This document shows, one piece after another, positions 10,041 to 19,152 of a DNA stretch of 64,000 nucleotides. The DNA is taken from NCBI GenBank assembly GCA_900555635.1, contig USLU01000004.1, forward strand, positions 62,001 through 126,000. Reading direction: 5' to 3'. A model generated the notes under the pieces. It was not told where the DNA came from. It searched no databases and saw only the letters and a list, made by a program, of their open reading frames with translations. A program made the translations under genes and the position numbers. Every line of letters starts with the position of its first letter. The stretch's first letter is position 1. Origin of the DNA: an uncultured Bacteroides sp. GTDB taxonomy: Bacteria > Bacteroidota > Bacteroidia > Bacteroidales > Bacteroidaceae.

Positions 10041-12809
10041 TTACTTAGCATCCTTCACGCAACGGAAACCTACCGTTGCCTTCCTTTCGAACGAAGGAGA
10101 TACACGTAACAAGTATTGACGGAAATAAAGCTCACGTGGTCCTCCCTGAATATACCAGAAACTGGAAGATGGAAGGAAATAACTACCTCCACGTACCATA
10201 ACATACCGATAAGAGGTATTGTCGTAAACATCATTTGTCAACTGCCACACACACCCTACCAAATCCTGCAATCCATAGGCATTCTTCCCTTTCGGATATT
10301 TACCTACCGGATATAATGAGCCATCCCCCAGGTTGCAACGATCCGGTTCAATACCTTCGAGTTTCCAGACGGAAAGCGTATTGGTTATAAAATCTTCGAT
10401 GCGACGTACCGGATTCTTTTGTACCCATGGCCATTCATTGCCTTTCTCGGTTTGCGCCGCATACTGCCATTCCATTTCTGTCGGCAAACGCTTACCTGCC
10501 CATGCAGCATAAGCCTGTGCATCTTCTAATGTTACATAAATCACCGGATAGTTCTCCATACCCGCAGGTATTTCTCCATGCTCCCAATGTTTCAGGAAGT
10601 TGGTTTTATCCGCAGGTTGATAACCGGAGGCATTCAGGAATTCTCTGTATTGCGCATTCGTTACAGGAAATTGATCCATATAGAAAGCATTCATCTTCAC
10701 AGATTCACCTTTCTGAGTCATATCCTCAGGATAAGCAATAAACGAATCACCAATGCGATAGTTATCACAACGGAACATGCCCGCTGGAATCTTCACCATG
10801 CCTTTAGGAGCCTTTGCAGCAAGTTCAGTAGGAATGCTTCTTGAAATCATACGCGCGGTTCCTGGCGCAATGTTTATGATGCGCTCGTCTATCAGCGTAT
10901 CATTATCAAACAGTTGCACAATGAATTTACCTTCATACTTTGGAAACTCTTCCAGCAGACGAACGGTCTGCTGTTTGATAGAGTAGATTTTGGGCTCCTT
11001 TTCATAAGACGGCATTCCTGCCCAAATACATATTTTCGTTCCTTTGGAAGCTGAAAAAGTCAGTTCGTCACTCTTCAGTTCAACATCCAAAATACTTGGT
11101 AGTTGGGCGATAGCACTCACAGTGCTTTCATTGTTTGTACCCAGTTCGTAGGAATTAAAAGCTTCTACTTGTGCCGGAATATACCATTTCCCATCCTTCT
11201 GTGCAGGAATCAATTCTTCATGCGCATAAAGATCGACAAAGTGCCTGTTCTCTTGGGGTGTTACTTCAAACAACATCCCTTTGAATCCTTCGGGACGCAA
11301 GTTGTAAACCGTATAAATAGTTTTATCGGCAGTAGGCCACTCGTTAACATAAATACTATCTTTCAATGTTGGCAAAAGCGGCTTATAATCAAAATTAAGG
11401 AAAACCTCTCGGTTCTCGCGTTGAATACGCAGAAGTTTGCCCCAGTAACGCATCTGATCGTCGGAGAATTCAAAGTGACCGGGACCAAAATTATTCATTT
11501 CCGTACCATAACCATTAAAGAAAGATACATTAAACTCTCTTCTGATTGGTTCTTTGCCTTCTTCCGCCACACGAAAGATAGCAAAATCCGGCTTAATGAA
11601 TTTATTCAAATTCAACATTGGACAATAATAAAGCGCATTATGCACGCGACCAGAAGGAATGCCCTGCATATCTACAGGTACAGCCATACCTTCGCTATAC
11701 ATAATTACACCGGGACGAGCAGCATCCGCAGCATTCTGCAATTCCATGCTTGAACCACCTTTGGTATCAAGAACAAATCCATCGATATTGACCGCCTTTG
11801 TAATGGCCGTCATTCCGTCAAAGTGTCCTTCACTAGAACGGGTACTCTCATCCCAAGGGTTGTAACATACAAAGAATTTCGTACCCATTTCATGGCACTG
11901 GTCTGAAATCTCTCTCAACTTGTCATAACCTCCGGGCAAATCACGAAACATGTCCCACTGATTGCGCTGATCCATACCCAAAGCGGGCCAAGTGGGCCAA
12001 ATGCTATATACATCGTACCCCCCCATTAGCTTCTTCATTCGCTCTAAATGTTCCTTGACATGGAACTTACCATCTTTATAATCAAAGAAACGGGTATCCC
12101 AATTCATCATCAGGTTGACAGCATAGCAACTACGAAACCACTTCTGGTCTTCGCGTTGTAGCAGCGAGTCGTCGAAAGTTCCCGGCTCCACATCATACAA
12201 ATAACGCTTCTGGAACATCAACCGAAGACCTTCCCGCCAATCTCCTTGGTAATAATCCAACCAGATATTATAACTAACTGTTCCACCGGGATAAAGTGTC
12301 GTTTCAAAACGTCCCCTTTTGCCCTCTTTAATCGTGCTTTTATCACGCCTGGTCAAGGCAACTACATTTTTTTCTCCATCGGTAGCGTTAATAGCCGAGA
12401 AACCCAATTCCCAAGCATTATCCGGTACAATTACATTGACGGGAGCATATCCCGGACGAAAGAGATGGGTTCTTGATAGTCCATGATTTCCTTTACCCGT
12501 GATATAAACATGTTTAGATGAAGTACCCAATGGTACCACATTATGCAACTGCAATGTGTCCGATGAAAGATTCTTAAACTGAATAACACCTTTCATCCCA
12601 TAGCCATAAGGCAAAGCACTGGCTGTTATTTCTATATTAGAGTTTTTTTCAGTTGAGCTATAGGTTCTCTCTCCTATCTGATAGGATACTAATGGCTGGT
12701 CGGGAATGCCTTTTAAGCCAGGGAACACAGTACTCAAAGACTGAGCCTGTACAAAGGAGCTGCCTAATAAAAAAACAGCTCCCAGGCAAATTCTTTTGGA
12801 TAATATCAT
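10041..12809 (-). CDS. secreted TIM-barrel hydrolase-like protein fused to FGE-sulfatase (SUMF1) domain
   Basis: This 922-residue protein has the signal peptide MILSKRICLGAVFLLGSSFVQA. The N-terminal two thirds look like a glycosidase: a beta-sandwich to about residue 215, then a barrel-like region with SIWPTWPALGMDQ, KFFVCYNPWDES, GFVLDTKGGSS and PGVIMYSEGMAV. The Asp of VLDT and the Glu of YSEG are candidate catalytic residues by inference only. From about residue 670 to the end is an FGE-sulfatase/SUMF1-like domain: MVKIPAGMF, FYMDQFPVTNAQYREF, WAGKRLPTEMEWQYAA, MVRGGSYF and a closing VGFRCVKDA. No sulfatase gene is present in the window, so this domain probably binds carbohydrate or has another role. 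It is packed into the operon (6 bp after the secreted unknown, 18 bp before the ThuA-like gene). The GH family is not recognised. Confidence 0.72.
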   Translation of the reverse strand: MILSKRICLGAVFLLGSSFVQAQSLSTVFPGLKGIPDQPLVSYQIGERTYSSTEKNSNIEITASALPYGYGMKGVIQFKNLSSDTLQLHNVVPLGTSSKHVYITGKGNHGLSRTHLFRPGYAPVNVIVPDNAWELGFSAINATDGEKNVVALTRRDKSTIKEGKRGRFETTLYPGGTVSYNIWLDYYQGDWREGLRLMFQKRYLYDVEPGTFDDSLLQREDQKWFRSCYAVNLMMNWDTRFFDYKDGKFHVKEHLERMKKLMGGYDVYSIWPTWPALGMDQRNQWDMFRDLPGGYDKLREISDQCHEMGTKFFVCYNPWDESTRSSEGHFDGMTAITKAVNIDGFVLDTKGGSSMELQNAADAARPGVIMYSEGMAVPVDMQGIPSGRVHNALYYCPMLNLNKFIKPDFAIFRVAEEGKEPIRREFNVSFFNGYGTEMNNFGPGHFEFSDDQMRYWGKLLRIQRENREVFLNFDYKPLLPTLKDSIYVNEWPTADKTIYTVYNLRPEGFKGMLFEVTPQENRHFVDLYAHEELIPAQKDGKWYIPAQVEAFNSYELGTNNESTVSAIAQLPSILDVELKSDELTFSASKGTKICIWAGMPSYEKEPKIYSIKQQTVRLLEEFPKYEGKFIVQLFDNDTLIDERIINIAPGTARMISRSIPTELAAKAPKGMVKIPAGMFRCDNYRIGDSFIAYPEDMTQKGESVKMNAFYMDQFPVTNAQYREFLNASGYQPADKTNFLKHWEHGEIPAGMENYPVIYVTLEDAQAYAAWAGKRLPTEMEWQYAAQTEKGNEWPWVQKNPVRRIEDFITNTLSVWKLEGIEPDRCNLGDGSLYPVGKYPKGKNAYGLQDLVGCVWQLTNDVYDNTSYRYVMVRGGSYFLPSSSFWYIQGGPRELYFRQYLLRVSPSFERKATVGFRCVKDAK

Positions 12810-12815
12810 TTCAAT

Positions 12816-13898
12816 CTATTTTTTAAAAGACATTTCTTTACGTAACGCGTCATTATAGTCAACAACATAATGCCACCAGTTATTCAATTTTCCGTCTTTG
12901 GGATTGATTCCGTCATAATGAGGAAGATGCTTGAACCACCACTTCATGTAACCGATGTGTTCGCAATTCCACTCAGAGCAATCTATCAGTCGTCCCTTTT
13001 TCTCTTTGACATCGGGATAGTTGAACCAGTCGTCCGCAAAAGTCAATACTTTATTGGTATTCTTCCAGTTATAATCGAATTCGCCGTTGGGTGGAAAGTG
13101 TATATTGCCAATGTTTGTATTTCCTTTGTCAAACTTATCATAGTTTTTAATGTAGCCGGTGTAGCGTTCCCACATAGTGAGATCTTCTTTTTTATCCTTC
13201 TTATCGTATGCCCACCAACCAAATACCTGCATCATGGTCGATTCGAAACGGTGTCCATAACTCTCCATGGCACAAGCCAAATCTCTTTCATAATTCAGCC
13301 CCATAATGCTAAGTAGCTCGGTACAGGAGGGATTGGCATTGGGTTCGGAGTTAATCCAGAAGGCATCCTTGCCCATCATGTGCGACTCCCACATGCCACC
13401 GTACGGGAATGTCCACACCCATACTTCGTGAATCTCGTTGTTGTCGCGCATCTTGTCAAAGCCGTAGTATTTCACCATCGCGTTGTAATCATACGAAGTA
13501 CCTATCTCCTTCAGGGTCTTCCACTCGGGTTCATCTAGCAGTTGGGCTATCTCACCGGCAGTCAAGGATCTCTTTAAGGGATCGTTCTTCAAGTAAGTAA
13601 AGAAACGGTCGGCCTGTATCTCCTTTACGATTTCGTAATTCACTACCTGGGCCGATACCTCTTCCAGGGTCTTCTCATAATCCGCTGAAAGCTGTACCGG
13701 ATCGTTCCAGACGCGCGTCTTTACCGAAGGCGTACGAAAACATTCGTGCATCTTCTTGTTTCCGTAAGCAGGCAATACCGGATCTTCATACACCACAACA
13801 ACCTTGACAGTAAGCGGCTGGGCGGAACGGTTCTTCTTGGCGAAGATAAAAAGGGGGAAAGAGAAGATAAATAAAAATAGAATTAAATAGAATTTCAT
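12816..13898 (-). CDS. secreted protein of unknown function
   Basis: A 360-residue protein that I do not recognise. It starts with a clear signal peptide (MKFYLILFLFIFSFPLFIFA), so the mature part is exported. The mature part is rich in Trp, Tyr and His. Conserved-looking patches are EVWVWTFPYGGMWESHMMG, YGHRFESTMMQVFGWWAYD, IDCSEWNCEHIGYMKWWF and a C-terminal NNWWHYVVDYNDALRKE. The aromatic richness and clustered His, Glu and Asp would fit a carbohydrate-active or metal-binding protein, but no family motif is identifiable. It is the first gene after the susC-susD-lipoprotein set, 229 bp downstream of it, and is followed after 6 bp by the FGE-fusion gene, which places it in the same glycan-use programme. 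Confidence 0.8.
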   Translation of the reverse strand: MKFYLILFLFIFSFPLFIFAKKNRSAQPLTVKVVVVYEDPVLPAYGNKKMHECFRTPSVKTRVWNDPVQLSADYEKTLEEVSAQVVNYEIVKEIQADRFFTYLKNDPLKRSLTAGEIAQLLDEPEWKTLKEIGTSYDYNAMVKYYGFDKMRDNNEIHEVWVWTFPYGGMWESHMMGKDAFWINSEPNANPSCTELLSIMGLNYERDLACAMESYGHRFESTMMQVFGWWAYDKKDKKEDLTMWERYTGYIKNYDKFDKGNTNIGNIHFPPNGEFDYNWKNTNKVLTFADDWFNYPDVKEKKGRLIDCSEWNCEHIGYMKWWFKHLPHYDGINPKDGKLNNWWHYVVDYNDALRKEMSFKK

Positions 13899-13990
13899 GG
13901 TTGTCGCATTTTTTAAGTTTTAAATTAATAGGAATGTACGAAAGTCGGTAGTAACATCAATTCCAATCTTTCAAGAATGCGGGATAATGG

Positions 13991-14002
13991 GTATACGTAT
14001 AC
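13991..14002. promoter_or_regulatory. perfect 12-bp palindrome GTATACGTATAC upstream of the secreted unknown
   Basis: A self-complementary 12-mer lies 93 bp before the ATG at 13898, between the upstream operon's hairpin and the next gene. It could be an operator. Nothing else in the window supports a specific regulator. Confidence 0.25.
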
Positions 14003-14048
14003 AATTTTGAATACTAATAATCTACATATTAACCTATATCCCCTGCGA

Positions 14049-14073
14049 ATACTCCTCCCAAAAGGAGGAGTAT
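14049..14073 (-). terminator. stem-loop after the susC-susD-lipoprotein set
   Basis: A 10-bp perfect stem (ATACTCCTCC pairing with GGAGGAGTAT) with a 5-nt loop lies 54 bp after the stop of the small lipoprotein gene. On the minus strand it is not followed by a U-tract. It may therefore be a partial terminator or an mRNA-stabilising hairpin that leaves susC/susD transcript more abundant than the enzyme transcript. Confidence 0.55.
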
Positions 14074-14127
14074 AGAGATAGAATCGATTTTTGACATACC
14101 TTCATATGATATCTATAAATCACTCTA

Positions 14128-14544
14128 CTACATTGCTTCCAAGATAAGCCATTGATAAGTAGTACCACTATTCATCAAAAGATATCTTGTCAAATCGCTT
14201 TTTGCAAGATTGCCTTTATAAACTTTCAAGTAATAGATGCCTTTGATTGCTTCCGGACCTTTGTTCTGTTTATCAAAATCAGCCAAAGAGAATAAAGCTT
14301 CCCCTTTATCGTTTGTTGTCTTTGAAAGATAGATATTTGTACCATTGTCACGATCTTCTTTCGTCAAATACACTTCAACAGTAGCTCCACTGACAACATT
14401 AGTATGAGCATCATCTGTAACTGCTATTACACAAAAATTCCAGGGAATCTCTTTATCAAACTCTTCAAAGATGCCACTTCTATCACACGAAGTAAGTAAT
14501 AGTACCATTAATAGTACAAACAAGCTGTTAATATATGCTTTCAT
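14128..14544 (-). CDS. small outer-membrane-type lipoprotein with Ig/transthyretin-like fold, next to SusD
   Basis: The start chosen is the ATG at 14542-14544, giving 138 residues that begin MKAYINSLFVLLMVLLLTSC, a standard lipoprotein signal peptide. An upstream in-frame start at 14604 would add 20 residues before the signal peptide and overlap the susD end, so it is rejected. The mature part (VSGATVEVYLTKEDRDNG, TNDKGEALFSLADF, GIYYLKVYKG) resembles a prealbumin-like or carboxypeptidase-regulatory beta-sandwich. It is 4 bp downstream of the SusD gene, the position usually taken by surface glycan-binding proteins, but it is short for one. A role in substrate binding or in the SusCD complex is inferred from position only. 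Confidence 0.75.
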   Translation of the reverse strand: MKAYINSLFVLLMVLLLTSCDRSGIFEEFDKEIPWNFCVIAVTDDAHTNVVSGATVEVYLTKEDRDNGTNIYLSKTTNDKGEALFSLADFDKQNKGPEAIKGIYYLKVYKGNLAKSDLTRYLLMNSGTTYQWLILEAM

Positions 14545-14548
14545 AAGA

Positions 14549-16075
14549 TTAGAATTTATATTTATCATTTTTGTCAGGTTCGCCACCAAAAGTATAACTA
14601 TCAAGGTTATAGAACTTCAATTCGATAACTGGTATCGGAAGTTGTCTGAAAGACCGGGTCGTAAGTTGGAACTTATCAATAGGAGTTCTTCTTCGGTCGT
14701 AGAATGATGTTCCTGCATAAGCAAATCCACATTCAACGAAACGCTCATAATAAATAGCCTCTAAGACTTCAGCTTCAGTGGAAGAAGCTGTTATATCTTT
14801 CATATTGCCACGTCCTGTTCTGGTAATATTGATTAAAGGAACTGCTTCTTCCTTCTTGTCTGTATTCAATAAGGCTTCGGCTTTCAGCAAATCAGATTCG
14901 GCTTTCATAAACAAGTACAAATCACCGGCACCACTTGGTTGCCCTGTTTCTGTAAAGCGTTTCAAAACATAAGAGCTATAATATTGATATCCTGCATAAG
15001 ATAAACCACCCGAAGGAGTTGTAGCAGAAGGATAATAAATAAAGTCAGTCCTTATTCTATTATCAGGCGAATTAGTTACTTCGGGCAAAACATCACTGTT
15101 CAAGAAATCGGCAGGAAGGGGCCAAGGAGCGCTTTTATCATCTTTTGCCATCATATTAATAATGCGCATGCCAACTCTTACCCACTGGTTTCCTTCCGGA
15201 TAACCAGCAACAGCTGCTGACCAAATATCAAAACCTTGCAAAGGCAATGTGGCTTTGATATCTTCCGATAGTCCATTGTTTATATAAGATAATACTTTGG
15301 CCCAATTAACAGTTTCTTCATTTGTTCTGGGAAAATAAGCAATAGCTCGTGCAGCCATAAAGTTTGCCATTTTTTCCAGCTTCTTATTATCACCTACAAC
15401 GTTCAAAGGCAATAACCCTTCAAAATTACCAAACTCATGCTCTTTACAAATACTAATGCATTTATCCAGATAAGCTAATGCCAATGCTTGTACATCTTTG
15501 GCCTCAGCAATATTATCAACTGTTACGTTTTGAATATCGGTATCTTCGGTAAGAATAAAACATTTATCAAATAGCAGAGCCAATTCGGTATAATATGCTC
15601 CCATCAAGAAATAATTATTCGCTAAAATCTTATAAGTTACATCTTGTCCTCCTTCTTTATAAACTAACTCTTTTTCTTTCATCATTGCAAGCATATTGCG
15701 TACAGTGTTTATCATACTATAATAATTGTACCACAATCTTTTGGGAAATCCTGCATTTTGATCAGTATTAGCAATTTCTGCCTTCTCACAATTAGCATAA
15801 TACATATGCTCACGTAAACCAAAGTTTCCTGCACCTCCGGCATATACATCCGCATTTACAGCCAAACGCCAAGTATCACCGTCGCCAGCTTCCAGCGAAT
15901 ATTTCCACCAATTGGCATATCCACCACCTATCAATGCAGGATATTGATTGATATCCCCCATTACAGTTTCTATGTCAGGGTCGTATTCATTTTTAATATC
16001 CATTCCTGAGAAATATCCATCGCAGGAGGTCAACAAAACTGTCAATAAAGACAATATATATATCTTAGTTTTCAT
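14549..16075 (-). CDS. SusD/RagB-like glycan-binding lipoprotein
   Basis: A 508-residue lipoprotein (MKTKIYILSLLTVLLTSCDG) of the SusD/RagB type. Helical TPR-like segments occur in the first half (NYFLMGAYYTELALLFDKCF, VQALALAYLDKCI). The C-terminal region has the usual pattern of repeated helices and a YERFVECGFAYAG segment in place of the more common RxxELAFEG. SusD proteins form a lid on the SusC transporter at the cell surface and capture oligosaccharides. The gene follows susC after 17 bp and precedes the small lipoprotein by 4 bp, so the three are almost certainly one transcript. It differs strongly from the other two SusD proteins in the window, fitting a different ligand. Confidence 0.93.
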   Translation of the reverse strand: MKTKIYILSLLTVLLTSCDGYFSGMDIKNEYDPDIETVMGDINQYPALIGGGYANWWKYSLEAGDGDTWRLAVNADVYAGGAGNFGLREHMYYANCEKAEIANTDQNAGFPKRLWYNYYSMINTVRNMLAMMKEKELVYKEGGQDVTYKILANNYFLMGAYYTELALLFDKCFILTEDTDIQNVTVDNIAEAKDVQALALAYLDKCISICKEHEFGNFEGLLPLNVVGDNKKLEKMANFMAARAIAYFPRTNEETVNWAKVLSYINNGLSEDIKATLPLQGFDIWSAAVAGYPEGNQWVRVGMRIINMMAKDDKSAPWPLPADFLNSDVLPEVTNSPDNRIRTDFIYYPSATTPSGGLSYAGYQYYSSYVLKRFTETGQPSGAGDLYLFMKAESDLLKAEALLNTDKKEEAVPLINITRTGRGNMKDITASSTEAEVLEAIYYERFVECGFAYAGTSFYDRRRTPIDKFQLTTRSFRQLPIPVIELKFYNLDSYTFGGEPDKNDKYKF

Positions 16076-16092
16076 ATTACACTCGATTAAGA

Positions 16093-19000
16093 TTAAAATT
16101 CAACAGAAATTGTTCCAGTTAATGTCCTTATGTCTGAAGGATATTTAGGAGTATCAGAACCGTTCAAAACTCCACTCTCTACAGTACGGGTTTCCGGGTC
16201 CGGTCCCGAGTATTTTGTTAGAGTAAACAAGTTACGACCTATCACTCCAACTTTAACCCCGTTCACAAAATTAAGTCCTATTTTAGACAATTGACTCTTA
16301 GTAAAGCTATAATTAAGGGCTATCTCACGAAGTTTTAAGAAGGTAGCATCCTCTATAAATCCAGATCCTCTTGAAAACTGGTTGCTATATCCCATTGGTT
16401 TTCTATTAGCCCAAGGCCTTTCTGACATATCCCAAAATTTTGCATTACGACCCGCAAATGCCATATAAACTTTTGTGTTATTATACAAAAGACCACCTTC
16501 TTGATAAGATAAGGTAAAATATAACATGAAGTTCTTCCAAGTAAGTGTATTCATTAAGTTCATATTAAAATCGGGATTCATATTACCAATATATTGTTCA
16601 TTATCTGTATTTCCCTGTGCATCTAAAATTGACATGTGTGCTTCATCACGTGTACCTATAAGATCCTTACGAACCACATATCCATAGTTATTGATAGTAA
16701 ATACATCTTCTACCGACTGTCCCGGTTTAATCAGTTTACTAGTTTTCACTTGGTCAAGCGAAGTGGCAAATTTCGATGAGTACATCTTTCCATAAGGCTT
16801 ATTAGAAGCAACATTCAAATAACCGACTTTGAAGTCTGGACGCCCCAGTTCTCCCACAGACTGATCTAGCTTATCCCATGTTACAGTAACATCCCACATA
16901 AAGTCTTTCTTCTTTAAGATATTAGCTTTCAACATTATTTCATAGCTATTCGTGAAGAACTCACCAATATTTACATTCTGATATTGGAAACCTGTAACAC
17001 CTGACACTGTCATTATATAAGGCAAATCAGTATTACGTTTACGAGAGAAGGTCAAACCTAAATCGAAACGATTTAAAAATCTCATATCCAAACCAGCTTC
17101 AATCTCTTGTGACAAAGCTGGTTTCAATTTTTTATTTCCCAATTGAGAGCCACCAGAAAGAACTCCATTACTCAAGCTGAAAGTCTCATATTTAGCTCCA
17201 TAGGCGGGAAGAATACCTGCTGTTCCATAAGAAATACGAGGTTTCAGAAGTTCAACATGAGGTATTTTAAATGATTTAGCGATATTCCACGCACCGGATA
17301 TTCTATAATATGTTTGCCATATATTGTCATCACCAATAACAGATGCCCCATCTCTGCGAACTAGTGCGTCAAACATATAAGTATCTTTATAGTCTCCATT
17401 GAAAACAGCTGTGTAACTATTAGAAACGATTCTACTACCCCAAGAGGAGTGATCTCTTGTTTCTGGATCTGCTTGTTCTAATGATATAATGTCCATTCCT
17501 GCAACCGCCAGTTTTGAGCCGCTTCCCCATAACCCTTCATTCTTTGTATCTTCATACAGATATTGAAGTCTTAATGAAGTATTAAAGTTTCCGAATGATT
17601 TAGTCAGAAGAGCACTAATCTCGGCATTATGCTTAAAGGTGTTACCAGAGCCTGCATATACATAACCCTCATCTCTTATACTACCATCAGGAGAGGTTGG
17701 CTGCAAACGACCTTTAGGAGTCAGGTCAAAATCATTATAATGGAAAAAGTCTATACTATAATTAGCATTCATACTAAGCCATTCAGCCGGAACATACCGT
17801 AAAGCATAGTTCCCTAGAAATCTATTTGCTGTTCCTTCTTGACGCTTATTTGTGATATCATATAGAGGATTTATATTATTTCTTGTCGATACAATATTAG
17901 CACTTACAATATAATCCGTGCCATCTTGATTCTTTGCTAAGAAATTTGCATTAGGATCGGCATAGTATATATCATCAAAGTTAACACTACGTCTATCATT
18001 GATTGTCCTAACATACAGATTAGATGTAGACAAAGTTATTTTATCAGACAGCTTTGCATCCAAATTTGTGCGAAAGCTCGTACGCCCAACACCATTCAAC
18101 ATTTTAATTACACCCGGATTTTTTGTGTGTTGTACCGAAGCATAATAATTCACTTCCCCGCTCTTAGAACGACCTCCGACACTGAGGGTATTAGAAGTAA
18201 ATACTCTTGGTGTAAAGAAGTCCTCATATGGATCAGAAGTCATCTTATACTTATTATCCCAAATCTGATCTTCTTCCATTATTCTTGTCGGATAGCCATT
18301 TGCATCTAAAGTATGTCCATGAGCAGTTGTTCTTTCCGGAGTAAAACCAATCCAGTTAGCTCCAACTTCCGACTTAAAAGTCACGTTTACTTTCCCATTC
18401 TCTAATCCAGAACCACGCTTAGTAATAATTTGAATTACACCACCTGCGGCTTTTGCACCATAGAAAGAGGCTGCGGCAGCTCCTTTAATTACCTCAATAT
18501 TCTCGACATCTTCCATATTGATGTCTTTCAGCACACCAGAAGTAACGATACCGTCAACAATTATCAAAGGCTGATCTGTACTGGCAAATGATGTTGCACC
18601 ACGCAATTGAATAATCGGTTCGTCCATAGGGTTTCCAGAAGTTGCCAAAATTTTGATACCAGGCATTTTACCAGATAAAGTTGATGCAACTGTAGTACCC
18701 GTAACCTCTTTCAAAGCAGCATCACCTATTTTTTCAACGGTAAATGACAACTTTGCTTTAGATGTTCCTCTAGCTACACCCGTTACTACTACCTCTGAAA
18801 GTAGTTCAGAATCTTCTGTTAAAATAATCTCAAGGCTGCTTTTAGCTTTCACTGTTTGAGAAGCATAGCCAACATACGTTACAACTAATAGAGAACCAGT
18901 TGGAGCATTCAACTGAAATTTTCCATCTGCATCGGTTATAGCACCGATAGTTGTTCCTTTGACAAGCACATTTACACCAGGCAATGATTCTCCATTGCTG

Positions 19001-19152
19001 TCTTTTATGACACCCGAAATCCGCATGGTTTGTTGTTGTACCTCCGTAACGGAGGACACGTGTGGATTCGCATAAACTGTGGTTGCTAATGTAGATAGCC
19101 CCATCATGGTCAGTACACATGCTTTTCCGAAAAAATAATTTTTCCTCATCAT
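16093..19152 (-). CDS. SusC/RagA-like TonB-dependent outer-membrane transporter
   Basis: About 1019 residues from the ATG at 19150-19152. An adjacent ATG at 19149 is equally possible, and the one at 19161 is less likely. A signal peptide ends near TTVYANPH. It is followed directly by a carboxypeptidase-D-regulatory-like domain (MRISGVIKDSNGESLPGVNV), then the plug (EVVVTGVARGTSK, PLIIVDGIVTSGVLKDI, VIKGAAAASFYGAKAAGGV) and a 22-strand-type barrel ending LTGTISVEF with a C-terminal Phe. No STN domain is present, so anti-sigma signalling through FecR is unlikely. It imports oligosaccharides with the SusD protein encoded next. This is the first gene of the region-1 PUL. Confidence 0.95.
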   Translation of the reverse strand: MMRKNYFFGKACVLTMMGLSTLATTVYANPHVSSVTEVQQQTMRISGVIKDSNGESLPGVNVLVKGTTIGAITDADGKFQLNAPTGSLLVVTYVGYASQTVKAKSSLEIILTEDSELLSEVVVTGVARGTSKAKLSFTVEKIGDAALKEVTGTTVASTLSGKMPGIKILATSGNPMDEPIIQLRGATSFASTDQPLIIVDGIVTSGVLKDINMEDVENIEVIKGAAAASFYGAKAAGGVIQIITKRGSGLENGKVNVTFKSEVGANWIGFTPERTTAHGHTLDANGYPTRIMEEDQIWDNKYKMTSDPYEDFFTPRVFTSNTLSVGGRSKSGEVNYYASVQHTKNPGVIKMLNGVGRTSFRTNLDAKLSDKITLSTSNLYVRTINDRRSVNFDDIYYADPNANFLAKNQDGTDYIVSANIVSTRNNINPLYDITNKRQEGTANRFLGNYALRYVPAEWLSMNANYSIDFFHYNDFDLTPKGRLQPTSPDGSIRDEGYVYAGSGNTFKHNAEISALLTKSFGNFNTSLRLQYLYEDTKNEGLWGSGSKLAVAGMDIISLEQADPETRDHSSWGSRIVSNSYTAVFNGDYKDTYMFDALVRRDGASVIGDDNIWQTYYRISGAWNIAKSFKIPHVELLKPRISYGTAGILPAYGAKYETFSLSNGVLSGGSQLGNKKLKPALSQEIEAGLDMRFLNRFDLGLTFSRKRNTDLPYIMTVSGVTGFQYQNVNIGEFFTNSYEIMLKANILKKKDFMWDVTVTWDKLDQSVGELGRPDFKVGYLNVASNKPYGKMYSSKFATSLDQVKTSKLIKPGQSVEDVFTINNYGYVVRKDLIGTRDEAHMSILDAQGNTDNEQYIGNMNPDFNMNLMNTLTWKNFMLYFTLSYQEGGLLYNNTKVYMAFAGRNAKFWDMSERPWANRKPMGYSNQFSRGSGFIEDATFLKLREIALNYSFTKSQLSKIGLNFVNGVKVGVIGRNLFTLTKYSGPDPETRTVESGVLNGSDTPKYPSDIRTLTGTISVEF

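Noticed and set aside
11103..11753. 216-codon plus-strand frame
   Set aside because: Antisense to the FGE-fusion gene, with no recognisable motif.
10041..12809. true sulfatase-activating enzyme
   Set aside because: There is no sulfatase gene nearby and the domain is fused to a hydrolase-like part, so an activating role is not supported.
14545..14604. longer start for the small lipoprotein
   Set aside because: It overlaps the end of the SusD gene and puts 20 residues before a clear signal peptide.
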